From the NCBI GenBank assembly GCA_036346205.1, contig JARFJB010000004.1:255001-319000 (forward strand): a stretch of 64,000 nt of DNA. Direction: 5' to 3'. Under the pieces are notes generated by a model. The model saw only the letters and a list, made by a program, of their open reading frames with translations. It was not told the origin of the DNA and did no database searches. Positions within the stretch are counted from its first letter, which is position 1; every line of letters begins with the position of its first letter. Shown here piece after piece: positions 35,315-46,105 of the stretch. Source of the DNA: Vesta saturnalis. Its lineage: Eukaryota > Arthropoda > Insecta > Coleoptera > Lampyridae. Position numbers and translations under genes: made by a program.

Positions 35315-35926
35315 CTAAGACGTATCATTATGCCTTTTTTTAATTATAAGATGCCAAAACCTATTTAAACGAAGATTTTCTTCTTGTCTATTAAAATTAT
35401 TAGGGTGTTTATATATTTCAATAGCTTTACGTTGTAAACGAACATAATAATGAGTTTGCCTTGACAATATTTCCATATTGTCAAATTCAATGTCATGATT
35501 TAGATTATTCAAAGTATGGTCAGCCACCGCAGACTTCTCTGGTTGACCTAATCTACAAAATCTCATAAGATCTTTACGTCTTGTATCAAAGCTACGTTTT
35601 GTGGTTCCAATGTATACTTTTCCACATGAACAATACAGCGTATACACGCCGGAAGACGATAATGGGTTTGAAACACCTTTAGGTGATCTTGAATGCTCTT
35701 TAATTTTTCTTGTAGGTTTAAAACTAGCCCTAATGCCATATTTAATTAGGATTTCTTCAATTATATATGTAATATTAGCTATAAAAGGAAGAAAAGCAGT
35801 ACCAACATTAAGAACTGGTTTTTCTTTAAAGTTGCGTCTAGAAGGTGTAATAACTTTATTAATATCTGCAAGTGAATATCCGTTATCTTGTAAGGATTTT
35901 GTTAAATATTTATATTCATCCTTCAA
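35315..35926 (-). pseudogene. PLE RT C-terminus plus GIY-YIG endonuclease (copy 2)
   Basis: Predicted product identical to 18695-19306: linker IIEEILIKYGIRASFKPT, then GVYTLYCSCGKVYIGTT and the basic RSFDTRRKDL. The 5' part of the reverse transcriptase is absent, so it is only a 3' remnant. Confidence 0.85.
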
Positions 35927-36230
35927 AAATTCAGGGTCGCAAATTCGTTTTGCTTGATCTACTAAAGATTTAATTACACCAATTTTAAGTCATAGTAATT
36001 CACAAAGCAGCTGCTAACAGTATTGCATTTTTTTTGGGTTGGCATATATGTAGTCTTACATCATGTAAACTGAATAGACACGCTGCTTCCTATCCCTTCT
36101 TAAATACCAATTGAAGCAAACATAACATTTAATGACAGTTGCGCACTACTTGTTATTACGGTGTTGTTTCTAACCATTCTAACCAGGTTTTTCACGGATG
36201 TACTAATATTATAACAACTAAATTTTTATT

Positions 36231-37740
36231 ATGGTACAATCTTGTTGTGCATACAACTGCACTGAACGACACAAACGTGGGACAAATACATCATTTCATC
36301 TGTAAGTATAATATTATACCCCAGAGTAGGCAATAATAAATCTGGGTATTATACAAATATCAATAAAATTTGAACACAGACTACTTCAAAATTGAAGTAA
36401 ATAAATTAATCCGTTCCAGATTTCCTCAAAATATAAAAAAACAGTGGCTCTCAGCAATGCGCCGTGAAAAATTCAAAATATTGAAACATACTAGAATTTG
36501 TACCAAGCATCTCACGCCCGATTCTTTTAGTACTAGCCCTTGGAGTTCCATAAAAAAACTTGAAAATCATGCTGTGCTGAGCATTTTTTATTTTCCTGAT
36601 CACTTGGTGAAAAAAGTCAAAACTAGGAAACGCCCAACATCGAGAAATGTTAACGTTAAAAATTAAGGTAATCCTCGAAACAAGAACAAATAAAGAGACT
36701 AATGTAGAGATGTCATCCACAACCTCCACCTCAACACAGTCCTCGTTAGAGCCTCCTACGAAGAAGAACGGGCTGCATTATGTTGGTGATTACAAAGAAC
36801 ATTGTCAAGATTTCTATTATGTAAGAAATGAAAAATACAAAGTCTCTGTAAAAAGACAGCTGTCAAAACAAAAGCAACACATCAACATTTTGAAACAAAA
36901 GAATAGACGTCTTAGAAATAAAGCAACCGACTTGCTTGAAATTTACGCAAATAATTGTAGAAGAATCATAATTACAACTTTCGGTAAGTTAAACACCAAT
37001 TTTATTAATTGCCTCCGCTCGTAGGTTAGTTTTAGTGCTGTAGTAATTTTTTTTATTGTTTATAAAATAATATGCTTGCTTCCACTAAAATAATATTTAA
37101 GCAGTTGTTAAACTCTAAGCGATCCAAAGCTTATTCACCTGAATTAAACAGTTTTGTGCTCACTTTGAGCTTTTGTTCACCTCGAGTTTATTCATACGTC
37201 AGAAAAACTTTTCCTGATATGCTTTCTCATTCTAGAACCCTTCAAAAATGGTATCAAAGTGTCGCTTATGGACCAGATTTTTAGGTAAAAGCATTAAAAA
37301 CTTTAAAACAAAAAGTATTAGAACTTCAAGAAAAAGGCAAACCCTGTATTTGCTCCTTAATGGTTGACGAAATGGCAATAAATAAAAAAATAGAATAGGA
37401 TGGTTGGAAACTTTTAGGGTGTGTATGTTAATAAACATTAATTCTTTAACTGTTGCATGAAATCTAGTAGATTTTTAACTCGAAAAGAGCAATTTAGTAA
37501 AAATGTGCTTGAATATTGAATGAAGCTGAAGTAAAGTAAAGTAAAGAACTTTTGATGGAGCTACATCAAACTTCACAATGGCTAATCTTCTGGGAGCTAT
37601 TATATCACTTGATTCAGAATCATATTTTCTTCATCCAGTGACAGAAAATATATTTCATTAGTTCCTCCCCGCATGGTTAAATTAGTACGCAATATTTTTG
37701 GGACATATAAAGTTCTGCATGATAATAACATGTAGTCAAT
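36231..37740 (+). pseudogene. P-element-type transposase with THAP domain (copy 2)
   Basis: Exon 1 (36231-36301) and the donor are the same as in copy 1. Exon 2 from 36420 here reads straight through a complete THAP domain when spliced: FPQNIKKQWLSAMRREK, RICTKHLTPDSF and the AVLSIFYFP block. Some usual residues are changed, for example HF to HL. A frameshift near 36625-36665 then separates it from the linker. From about 36760 the sequence is again nearly the same as copy 1, through the core with CSLMVDEMAI and FDGATSNF. It shares copy 1's stops and its deletion before the second Asp. Confidence 0.85.
36371..36760. other. hyperdivergent patch between block copies (copy 2 side)
   Basis: Partner of 19751-20145. 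Sharp left edge after CAATAAAATTTG; right edge before GAAGAAGAACGGGCTGC. Confidence 0.8.
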
Positions 37741-37742
37741 TA

Positions 37743-37746
<4 letters not shown>

Positions 37747-37810
<64 letters not shown>
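37747..37810. repeat. (TA)n microsatellite (copy 2)
   Basis: About 32 TA units; partner of 21131-21195. Confidence 0.95.
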
Positions 37811-37812
<2 letters not shown>

Positions 37813-37925
37813 AAGACACCTCTTACAACAACCGTTGTAGTTAAGACAATTGAAAAAATTATTAATCAGGAATCGGTCAAATAGTGGTATACAATTAACC
37901 AATTTAGAGGGTAATCCTCATTATA

Positions 37926-37975
37926 TTTATATCGATATTTCGCTACTGATTTGGTAGCTTTATCAGGAATACTGA
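37926..37975 (-). ncRNA. decayed hammerhead-like motif near second PLE (copy 2)
   Basis: Same bases as 21309-21360, including CTGATAA in place of CTGATGA, so the core change predates the duplication. Confidence 0.45.
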
Positions 37976-38339
37976 AAGTTAATGATAACAATCAATATTT
38001 GTACGTTCGTCAATCAAGGACAACTTACATATGTCGAGGTAATCACTAAAAACTAGTTACTAACATCTAACACAATTAACAATTAAAACTGATTAAAGTA
38101 ATAATAAAATTACGATCTAAAATACATGGAACAACCAGGTTATATAAATTTAATGCGACAGAATTTATGCAACGTTAAGAACCTTGATAAACTTATACGC
38201 GCCAAATTTAAATTTTTTAATTTTTTATATACACAGTGAAACTTATTTTATGTTATTAACTAAGTACAAAATTGTTATTAATGCAAAACTACAATTATAT
38301 ATTATTTAAATTCTGACAATATGTAGGTATACAGGTTAC

Positions 38340-38905
38340 TCAAGTTTTCACGTCACTGTTTGTGTTCATGCTGTTAAGTTGATGGTTTATGTGACACATT
38401 TCTAAGATCTCCTTTTTTATTTTTTTCACATGTTAGAATTTTGGTATCTTCGAAATTCATGTTATGGTCATGTACATTGACATGATTGGCGAGAGCATAA
38501 ACTTTAGGTTTAATCTAACAGTCACTTTTATGTTGGGTAATTCTGTTCCTTAGTCTTTGTGTAGTTTGTCCAACATATATCTTTTGACGTTGAGAACAAG
38601 GAATGGAATACACTACATCACTCTTATTGTATTTATTTGTTTTGTCTTCAGTAACACTAAAAAGTTTGTACACTGTGTCTATGTTAAGTAATTGTAAGTT
38701 TTCACAAATTTTTTCTATTAAATGAGTTAAACCTTCTATATACGGAAGCTCTTTAAATTTAATTATTTCATTACTATTGTCCCTATTGTTCTTGTCCAAA
38801 TTGGTTTGTGGATGGTTGTAAATTAACCTCTTCAAAAACTTTTGGATAACTATTGTTGAATAGTAACTAGATCAATTTCTTGTAATTTTTTCCAACCTAT
38901 AAAAT
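38340..38905 (-). pseudogene. second PLE fragment with GIY-YIG domain (copy 2)
   Basis: Counterpart of 21724-22290 with the same stop after QHKSDC. A one-base deletion near 38838 separates the LLFNNSYPK start from the rest. VVYSIPCSQRQKIYVGQTTQ marks the nuclease start. Non-functional. Confidence 0.8.
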
Positions 38906-38947
38906 GGAAATTAAAACAAATGTAATAATTTTAATAACATTTTTACC

Positions 38948-39806
38948 TTTCAACCTACATATACATACATATGTATAGAAGGTTTATGTTTTTTTCCGCT
39001 ATCGCTAAATCGACGTATTAGCTCATTTTACAACTTTTGACAAAGTTTCTTCAATGTCGGCCATAATGTGTGATTGTGTGCGTATGCGCGTGCGTGCGTG
39101 TGTGAATGAATCCATCGGCGGCGATTAGTTTTTGATTTTTATGAAATGTTTCTAAAACAGCCTTATATTTCAAAGGCATAAAAATACCTAAATACATATA
39201 TATCTTAAATATATCGATTAATTATGTTCTATGTAATTTGATACGACGCATATCAATACAACAGTTTAACCATTTTCATTTTTACTTATTTATTTATTAG
39301 AATTACCTTGCGTTATATTAAGAAACTTTATGAAGCAAAGTTATGTAAAATTAAATTATCTTTAAAACATACGTCTATACTTTTTCTAATAAAATGAATG
39401 GTTATTCAGATATTAAAAAAATTTAATTAAACTCTACATTAGGAATTTTCTTACCGCTAAATTATGCGTCGTACCAAAAAATTGCATAGACTATAATTAA
39501 TTTATATGTTTTTATATCTTCGGAATATGCAGCTGTTTTAGAAATATTTGATAAAAACCAAAAACTGACCCTAATAAACCTCCGCTCTCCGCCGCTGAAT
39601 TTCTCCCAAAATCTAATCAGTTCTAAGCCAAATGAAAACTAGCTTAAATACTAAATTTTAAGTACGTAGGTATTATCGTGGACACACACACACGCGCGCA
39701 CTTGACCAAAAATTGTAAAACGACCGAATAAGTCGATTTAGCGGTTGCAAGAAGAAGTCGATTGCATAACATTCTATACCTACACATGTGTATATGTAGG
39801 TTGGAA
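38948..39806. mobile_element. foldback MITE (copy 2)
   Basis: Counterpart of 22335-23190, with a number of base changes in both arms but the same inverted layout. Confidence 0.8.
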
Positions 39807-41337
39807 GTTGAAAATTACTAAGTGATACATTCATGTTTTTAAAAAAAATCCGGTCTTACGGAAAGAAAAACAAAGCATACAATCATATTACATAAATCAT
39901 ATTTAATTGTAACGTAAATTTATGGAAGCCAATGATTTGATATCAAGTATTTTGCATTGTAATCACTATGCTGCATTTTGTAAGTCACAACCCGGTATAC
40001 ATGTACACACACGCACATCTTTCAAAAACCAGTAGTTCCTTTGGTAGGCGAGTTAAAAAAATGGCGGTGTTTGCGATAGTAGTATATTATGTATCCAGGG
40101 ACTAAAATGCCACATTTAATCGCGAGCGTGAAGATGGTTACCAGAGCGTAGCGATGGCAACAATCACCTCGCTATTTTTTGCCCCGCAATTACTAAAACT
40201 TAAAAATTTATACGATAGTGAAAGAAACACTCAACATTAGTACTTAATCGTTATAAAAGTTACTGAAAAAAAAAACGATCTTGCTGGTTATTTCAGTATG
40301 GGTTCTCTTGCTTACAAAGCGGGCGCTCTACTACGCCAACGTTTAGACCATGTTGCTAACGTGTCACACTGTCACCTAGTATCGCTTTGTACTACGACGC
40401 GTGTAAACGCGATTATATCTTTAAGGTCCCCTGTGACGTTGGTAAACGTGCTTATTGAACCATGGATTGCTGATTTTAGTAGTTTTCTTTTACCTTTAAT
40501 TCCTTAGGATTAAAAAACTACTTAATCCCAAGGGAGTAAAAGTCGCACTTTAGTCCCTAACATGAGGAAGCAAAGTGTACGTTTTAGTCCCTTCGGTTTT
40601 TATCAAAAGCAAAAAAGGATCTGTCATATTTTATAGTCACTTTCTGTGTTAAATTTCAATACGAACAAAGTTTTTTCGGAAAATCGTTCAATAAAATAGA
40701 CATTTCTGATATCATTTAATAGAATAAAAGATGAATATTTCTAAACTTATGTTCGTTGCTACTCAATCAAAAAAAGTAACAGTTAGGCAATATTCATTTG
40801 TGTATGGAACTATTTATATCTATACTGTAGGGAAAGGTTTTTTTATGTGTTTCCAAAGTTAGGCAATCGGTATCGAGGTTGTCAAGGCAGCAGGTAATAA
40901 CGGTAATAATACTAATAGTAGTAACTTTACTTTTTCATATTAATGATATGAATGTGATAGATTATTATGATTAAACATTGATACTATTAATATAGGAAAA
41001 ATGTTGTTTTCTTTTAGTTTGACATTTACTAAAACTTCCAAATTAACAGTGATTCAATATCCGCAATTAAAAAAATTACTTTTTGGCTGAACAGTAAAGC
41101 AATACGCACGAGTGCTTTGACTATCTTTCTTCAACCCCTCTAAAAAAGTTGTCCAATTCTACTAAAATTAGATCACATTTTGCTTTCATTTTCTCTAACT
41201 GTTAACAACACTAGTCAGTGTAAAAGCAAACTGGTCAGTTTGCTTTTAAATTTTTGGATTTGGTGCACAACTAACGTAACTTGTTTCTCCATTACCTTTC
41301 ACGTAAATATAAATACAGGTTTTTTTGTACTGCTCAG
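39807..41337. other. upstream region of recombinase gene, copy 2
   Basis: Matches 23191-24692. No gene is recognised. GGGACTAAAATG near 40098 faces TTTAGTCCC near 40550 and 40585. Confidence 0.4.
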
Positions 41338-43180
41338 GTCGTTGTTCCTTATAATGAAGGCAGAACTAAGCCAGATTATACGTTTGATTATTCCAGAATA
41401 GATTTAAACATGTTTGATTACACAGAACTGCAACTACTATCTGCTTCATCAAGTATTTTCAATAGTACCTCTGTGGAGGATCATGTCCTATCCAGTGAAG
41501 AAGTGATTTCAGAAGGTACAGAAACCTTTACGGAATATGAACAATATCAAGGTGTTGGGGAACTAGTAACCTCTGAAATTTCTTTGATTGTGAATCTACC
41601 ACAGAATGTAGACGGGACTACGGTCAGATTTGGGCAACTTATTCAAGTAAGTCCCCAACGATCCTAATAGACAGAAAATCATTAAACTTATTCGTAGACA
41701 AGGGAATTTTGCGATCTCCGAGCATATAAATCAACTTCGACCAGTTAGGAGGCCAAAAGAATTAGACACGTTAATAGTCTGCAAATTTTGTTTTGGATTT
41801 TTAAAAGAAAACCTATTTAAAAAGGCATCGAAATCGTTGTGAATTGCGTACAATAGGTAAAACAGCGGGTCAGCGTGAAAATCATCTGACAGAATCACAA
41901 ATATTTGTCACATGTTCAGCAAACAAAGAATTTTACGATTCGTTACGGTTAAAACAAGAAGTATTTACAGTTATGAGAACTGATCAAATATCTCAAGTGG
42001 CCATGAAAGATGTACTAATATGCAGCTATGGTGAAAGTTTATTGCAGAAACATAAACGAGTTCAAATTAGGAATACGATTTCAAATAAAATTAGGGAATT
42101 AAGCAGACTTTTAATAAACCTACGCCAAATGATGCGAATAAACACCCTTTTAGAAGTATTAAAACTTGAATTTTTTGATAATATAGTATCGGCGACAAAA
42201 ATAATCACTGAGTATGATCCAACATTCCGTACATTTTCCAGTGGTAGCTTAGCTACACATATGGGTACAACAGTAAAACAAATATGCGACATCGCGGCGA
42301 AGATGGTTATCAAAAAAAGTAGATTTTTTCCTTGTGACGACCCAGAAGATAATCTTAAAGATATTAAACGTTTGAGAAATTTAATCATGAATCAGTAGAA
42401 TTCAGAAATTTCTAGTTTAGCGTTAAAAGACATGAATGAAAAGAAATGGGAGAAACCTAAGTTATTGCCTTTAACAAGCGACATAATAAAGTTTCAAAAG
42501 TATGTGATAAAGGAAGCGAGAGAAGCCAGTAAAAACATATCACAGAAACATAACTTGGTCAAGGAATACAGACGATTATCAGAAAATGTCTTGGCTATTG
42601 TAATTTTGTTAAATAGAAAACGTATTGGTGAAGTTCAGTACCTCAAACTGGAAACCTACTGCAAAGCAGAAACACCCAACCAACAGGAAGAGTTTTATGG
42701 AACTTTAACAGAAAGTGAACTAATACTTGTAAAAAATTTTAAACAAGTAGTAACTGGGGGAAAAGGAAGTAAACCCGTGCCTATACTGTTTCCAAAAACA
42801 GTCCAAAAATTGATCGAAGTAATGATAAGTGTCCGTAAGGATTGCGTTCCGCAAACAAACGAATACCTCTTTGCCAATCCAAAAAGCCCAAATAGATGGA
42901 TAAACGGTTATCAAACACTTAAGAAATTGCCCACACAATCCAAAGTCAAAAATAAGGATCTGTTTACATCTACTCGACTTGGAAAGCAAATAGCGTGTGT
43001 TCTTCAAGTATTGAACGTCACAGACGTGGAAATGGAACAGTTTGCAACTTTTATGGGTCACACCCCGGAAACTCACCAATCTTATTATAGGTATATGAAT
43101 AATATCAATATGCATTTAAGCATGAATTTTATCGACAGTCATATTTTTCTTTTCTTTCATCTATTTTAAGTTAACTTTCA
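41338..43180 (+). pseudogene. tyrosine recombinase gene, Crypton-like (copy 2, internally deleted and 3' truncated)
   Basis: Same gene as 24693-27561. The acidic exon (41338-41646) is followed directly by PNDPNRQ sequence. A 203 bp deletion, corresponding to 25009-25211, removed the intron's acceptor and the zinc-finger-like segment. The frameshift after CFGFLKENLF and the stop before NSEISSL are shared with copy 1. The recombinase part (42432-43090) keeps RKRIGEVQYL, TRLGKQIACVLQ and FMGHTPETHQSYYR. The block ends at 43180, so the RLPQGLYQ exon and the basic tail are missing. Confidence 0.75.
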
Positions 43181-44116
43181 TGGACGAACGAAAGCTTCTA
43201 CCGCAGTCGTGGCAATAAACTTCTTCACTTAATTTTTCACAAACTGGAGCTCTTCTACAGCAGGGGCATGTAGCTCCACACCTATGCCTATTTAAAGTAT
43301 TGTACGGGATATGACACTTTTCACAGTAATAGCCGCAGCAAAATGCTGATAAAGATTTTATAACGTTAAAATGTCCTTGGTTGTACAGTAATCTTATTTT
43401 CTTTTCCCGGGTCGACACCTTCGAATAACATTTCTCGTCCCTTAGTGCCGTGTTGGTATACTGTAATGTTGTACCCGGTAAGTTATTGTTGAAACTGTCT
43501 AAGTTCGTTAATACTACACCCCTTACTCGGAATTGTAACCATAGCGACTTCTATTAAGTTTAGCGCAAACAGTTTTGTTGTGCATCCTTTTTCTAATGTC
43601 ATTATATCTCGGGTCTTTATCTGCAAGGGCTCTACCCACTACTAATGCTCGCGGTAAACATAAGTTATCTTCATTGCGTATAGTAATTATTCCACGTCGC
43701 ATGGTTGATTCTTCATTGTAATTGTTATACACTCGCTGTCTTCCGTTCCCTGTTGGCGGTGATACACACGTTACCTCCATATGAAATGTGTCCGTGGTCG
43801 TGTGCTCAGTATTACTCTGCAGTAGTGATTCCAAAATACCTCACACAGAGCCAAATGTCACTTCGGATGCTTTACGAAAACTCAACCACCCCGGTAGTTT
43901 AAATTTGAAATTTTCTGCGTGAAAGGTTATCCCCACTTTATCGTCGGGGTTAACCGATGACATAATGTATGTAATAACTTGATTAACTCCTGTTCTTACC
44001 CAATCTAACACATTTAGCTTTCCAGTACTGTTCTTTAGTTTAAACAAAATTTTCGCTTGGTTGAGCGAAACTTTTATGTTCATATAACGCTCACTGACAA
44101 TTTCAAAATTAGCCAT
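43181..44116 (-). pseudogene. POLB: N-terminal third of a Polinton DNA polymerase B, second type
   Basis: On the minus strand from the ATG at 44116. Segments in order: NFEIVSERYMNIKVS, the GVNQVITYIM helix, DDKVGITFH, LSFRKASEVT. A TGA follows where Trp is usual (VWG), then LESLLQSN, a GIITIRNEDNLCLPRALVV block and DPRYNDIRKR. A frameshift near 43525 leads to NQGHFNVIKSLSAFCCGYYC and a cysteine-rich zinc region (CEKCHIPYN, CPCC, CHDCGRSFR) that ends abruptly at 43180. This matches the N-terminal region of one Polinton polymerase type. The exonuclease and polymerase domains are absent. The style differs from the polymerase at 8825-11176, so the two need not be halves of one gene. Confidence 0.75.
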
Positions 44117-44489
44117 GTGCACTGCAATGAGACCGATGTGTACGGTAGCAGCAATAAAAGTAAACTAAGTCATTTAGTACCTGATGAGCGTATTTATACA
44201 TTAGTCACCCCCTCCCTGATAGTATTCTCATAACTATTCATCAGATTGACAGCTAATTTGTCTGGTTAAATGTAATTAGTGGAAACATTCATCTGAGGGT
44301 GTATGCCTACGCTAAGCTATAGATATACTGATTATACGATCTCTACGTTTACACCGTAAACGGTCTTATGGCGCATGGTTTAGGTCCTCGTTAGTTACTC
44401 CAGAGGTCTACCCACCCTGTCTTCCTTTCTCACCTCTGCTTTTCTCGTTCGCCTCTCTCTCTCACTCTCTGTCTCTATCTCTCTCTCAC
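44117..44489. other. probable Polinton flank with a tRNA-like remnant
   Basis: Non-coding sequence upstream of the polymerase start. At 44290-44410 it holds a degraded copy of the segment found again at 45089-45205 (CTGAGGGTGT, GATATACTG, TATGGCGCATGG). Confidence 0.5.
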
Positions 44490-44571
44490 ATGTACTACAG
44501 AGTGCAGACATATATTTTATAATAACTGACCATATAGACCCTCAACACCTATCTTTCTTTCTCATCTCTGA

Positions 44572-44622
<51 letters not shown>

Positions 44623-44845
44623 ACACACACTACAGAGTGCAGACGTATATATATTTTATAGTAACTCCACATAGACCCCTCAACATGTGTTTCTTTCTCA
44701 CTACTGCTTTTCTCGCTCTCTCTCACACACTATAGAATGCAGATTTGTATATTGTATAAAACTGTCCATGTACTACAGAGTGCAGACATATATTTTATAA
44801 TAACTGACCATATAGACCCTCAACACCTATCTTTCTTTCTGATCT

Positions 44846-44903
<58 letters not shown>

Positions 44904-45056
44904 ACACACACTACAGAGTGCAGACGTATATATATTTTATAGTAACTCTCCACATAGACCCCCTCAACATGTGTTTCTTTCTCACTACTGCTTTTCTCGC
45001 CTCTCTCACACACTATAGAATGCAGATTTGTATATTGTATAAAACTGTCCATAAAG
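44490..45056. repeat. two tandem ~275 bp units containing (CA)n
   Basis: Each unit runs from CATGTACTACAGAGTGCAGA through a (CA)n run (about 44574-44625 and 44849-44902) to ATTGTATAAAACTGTC. The second unit begins at 44768. Open frames across this stretch come from the repeat and are not genes. Confidence 0.9.
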
Positions 45057-45159
45057 AGCCCACCATATATCTATGTTTGTAGGAGTGATCTGAGGGTGTG
45101 TGCGTACGCTATATATAGATATACTGTTTTATACGATCAATAGGTTTATGCTGTAACCG

Positions 45160-45245
45160 GTCCGATGGCGTAGCGGTTAAGGTCCCCGTTTGTTGTTCAG
45201 AGGTCTACGGTTCGGATCTCACAGACTTACTTTTTTTTTTTTTAT
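45160..45245 (+). other. tRNA-like sequence / tRNA-derived SINE head
   Basis: Contains an A-box-like TGGCGTAGCGG and, ~33 bases later, a B-box-like GGTTCGGATCT. A run of T at about 45231-45243 follows and could stop RNA polymerase III. Acceptor and T stems do not pair well, so a functional tRNA is unlikely. A more degraded relative lies at 44375-44425. Confidence 0.4.
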
Positions 45246-45352
45246 AATACAAGTTTCTCACTATACATTTCCTTGCTATAATGTAACCCCACATGGGGGA
45301 TTTGTTCAGGCAGTTGCGCACGCAACTGTCTGGCCCATGTCCCCATACCTAC

Positions 45353-45860
45353 TTATATAGGTATAACTTTTTCGTGGTTGCGCAGAAGTTTATTGCGCAT
45401 GTTGTGCAGTAACTTCTTGCGCAGGTGTATTGCGCTAAGCTCTTCGCGCATTATTGGAATCCATATGGGTTTCATTTCTTCACTAGCTTGGCTTTTTGGA
45501 TTTTCCGCTAGTGCGATGTATGTGGCTTCTTTGAGTTTTCGACGAGTTGTGTTCTCGTCTATTGCCACTATCTGCATGTTATCCCATTGGATGTGGTGGT
45601 TCTAGATCTTTCTGTTTCGCCCTTGCGGACGTTGTTGTTGCATGGTTTGGTTTTGGTTAGTATTCCCCCTGAGCCTTCTGGTCGATTTGAAGGTAGTGCG
45701 TATCTTGAATTTGCTGCCTATCCTTCGTATTTTGTCTGAGGTACATTGTACATATGGTATTATCGCTGTATTTTTAGGTTCTTCTTTTTCGGTTAACCTT
45801 TCCCTGTTTAGGTTAGGTGTTAGATCGGGGTAGCCATTTTCTTTAAGTGTTCTAGCGATA
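45353..45860 (-). pseudogene. Penelope-like element fragment lacking the GIY-YIG core
   Basis: On the minus strand: RTLKENGYPDL, then the linker AIIPYVQCTSDKIRR, IGSKFKIRTTFKSTRRL, then ~25 unrelated residues and a stop. After this comes NHHIQWDNMQIVAIDENTT with RRKLKEATYIALAENP and EEMKPIWIPIM. The linker and the C-terminal tail are typical of PLE proteins, but the central nuclease with its GIY and YIG motifs is absent between them. This is a third PLE type in the window and is non-functional. Confidence 0.65.
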
Positions 45861-46027
45861 TTTCTTTTTCTTCTTCAGGTCCCCTTGTTTTTAGCATATT
45901 GTTTTTGCTCTATCGCACAATAAACAATATGCTAGTAAGTGAAACGTACCAAGTTCGAATCTGAGAGTAGTCAAGTTCTTGGGAAACAATTATATTTATA
46001 ACATATGGATTCTACTCAAGTGCGAAA

Positions 46028-46105
46028 ACAGTCCTTCTCGGACTAAGCCTGATGACGGAAGCAAAGCCCGCTTCCGAAGCGTCGCGCTCAAAAAGCAAAA
46101 ACTGT
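46028..46105 (+). ncRNA. hammerhead-like ribozyme motif, isolated
   Basis: CTGATGA at 46049, stem II GGAAGC paired with GCTTCC around AAAGCCC, GAAG (normally GAAA), C directly followed by GTC, then GCGC pairing in part with AAGC. The outer ACAGT/ACTGT pair could extend stem I. Resembles PLE-type hammerheads with almost no stem III. The A to G change would leave a G-U pair beside the cleavage site. It lies on the opposite strand from the nearest PLE piece. Confidence 0.5.

Larger units (their letters stand above)
34620..35995 (-). mobile_element. Penelope-like element, 5'-truncated (copy 2)
   Basis: Counterpart of 17995-19375 within the duplicated block, with the same truncation point. Confidence 0.85.
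27799..43180. repeat. 16.6 kb direct duplication, copy 2 (3' truncated)
   Basis: Second head-to-tail copy, beginning directly where copy 1 ends. It matches copy 1 up to TTAACTTTCA at 43180, corresponding to 26738, and then switches abruptly to a Polinton polymerase fragment. The last ~1.06 kb of the unit, with the 3' exons of the recombinase gene, is missing. Confidence 0.95.

Noticed and set aside
8825..44116. One Polinton polymerase gene split by a 32 kb insertion
   Set aside because: Attractive because both parts are on the minus strand and flank the block, but the motif styles fit two polymerase types and the expected middle is absent. Kept as a finding with this caveat, not annotated as one gene.
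44181..44205. CTGATGAGCG as a further hammerhead core
   Set aside because: No downstream GAAA with a pairing stem II.
44737..45052. Open frames over the (CA)n units with poly-Thr/His or poly-Val/Cys
   Set aside because: Microsatellite translation, present on both strands.
45160..45245. Functional tRNA gene
   Set aside because: A and B boxes are visible, but acceptor and T stems do not pair.
45378..45833. Plus-strand ORFs over 45.4-45.8 kb
   Set aside because: Antisense to the PLE fragment, whose linker and tail motifs are clear.
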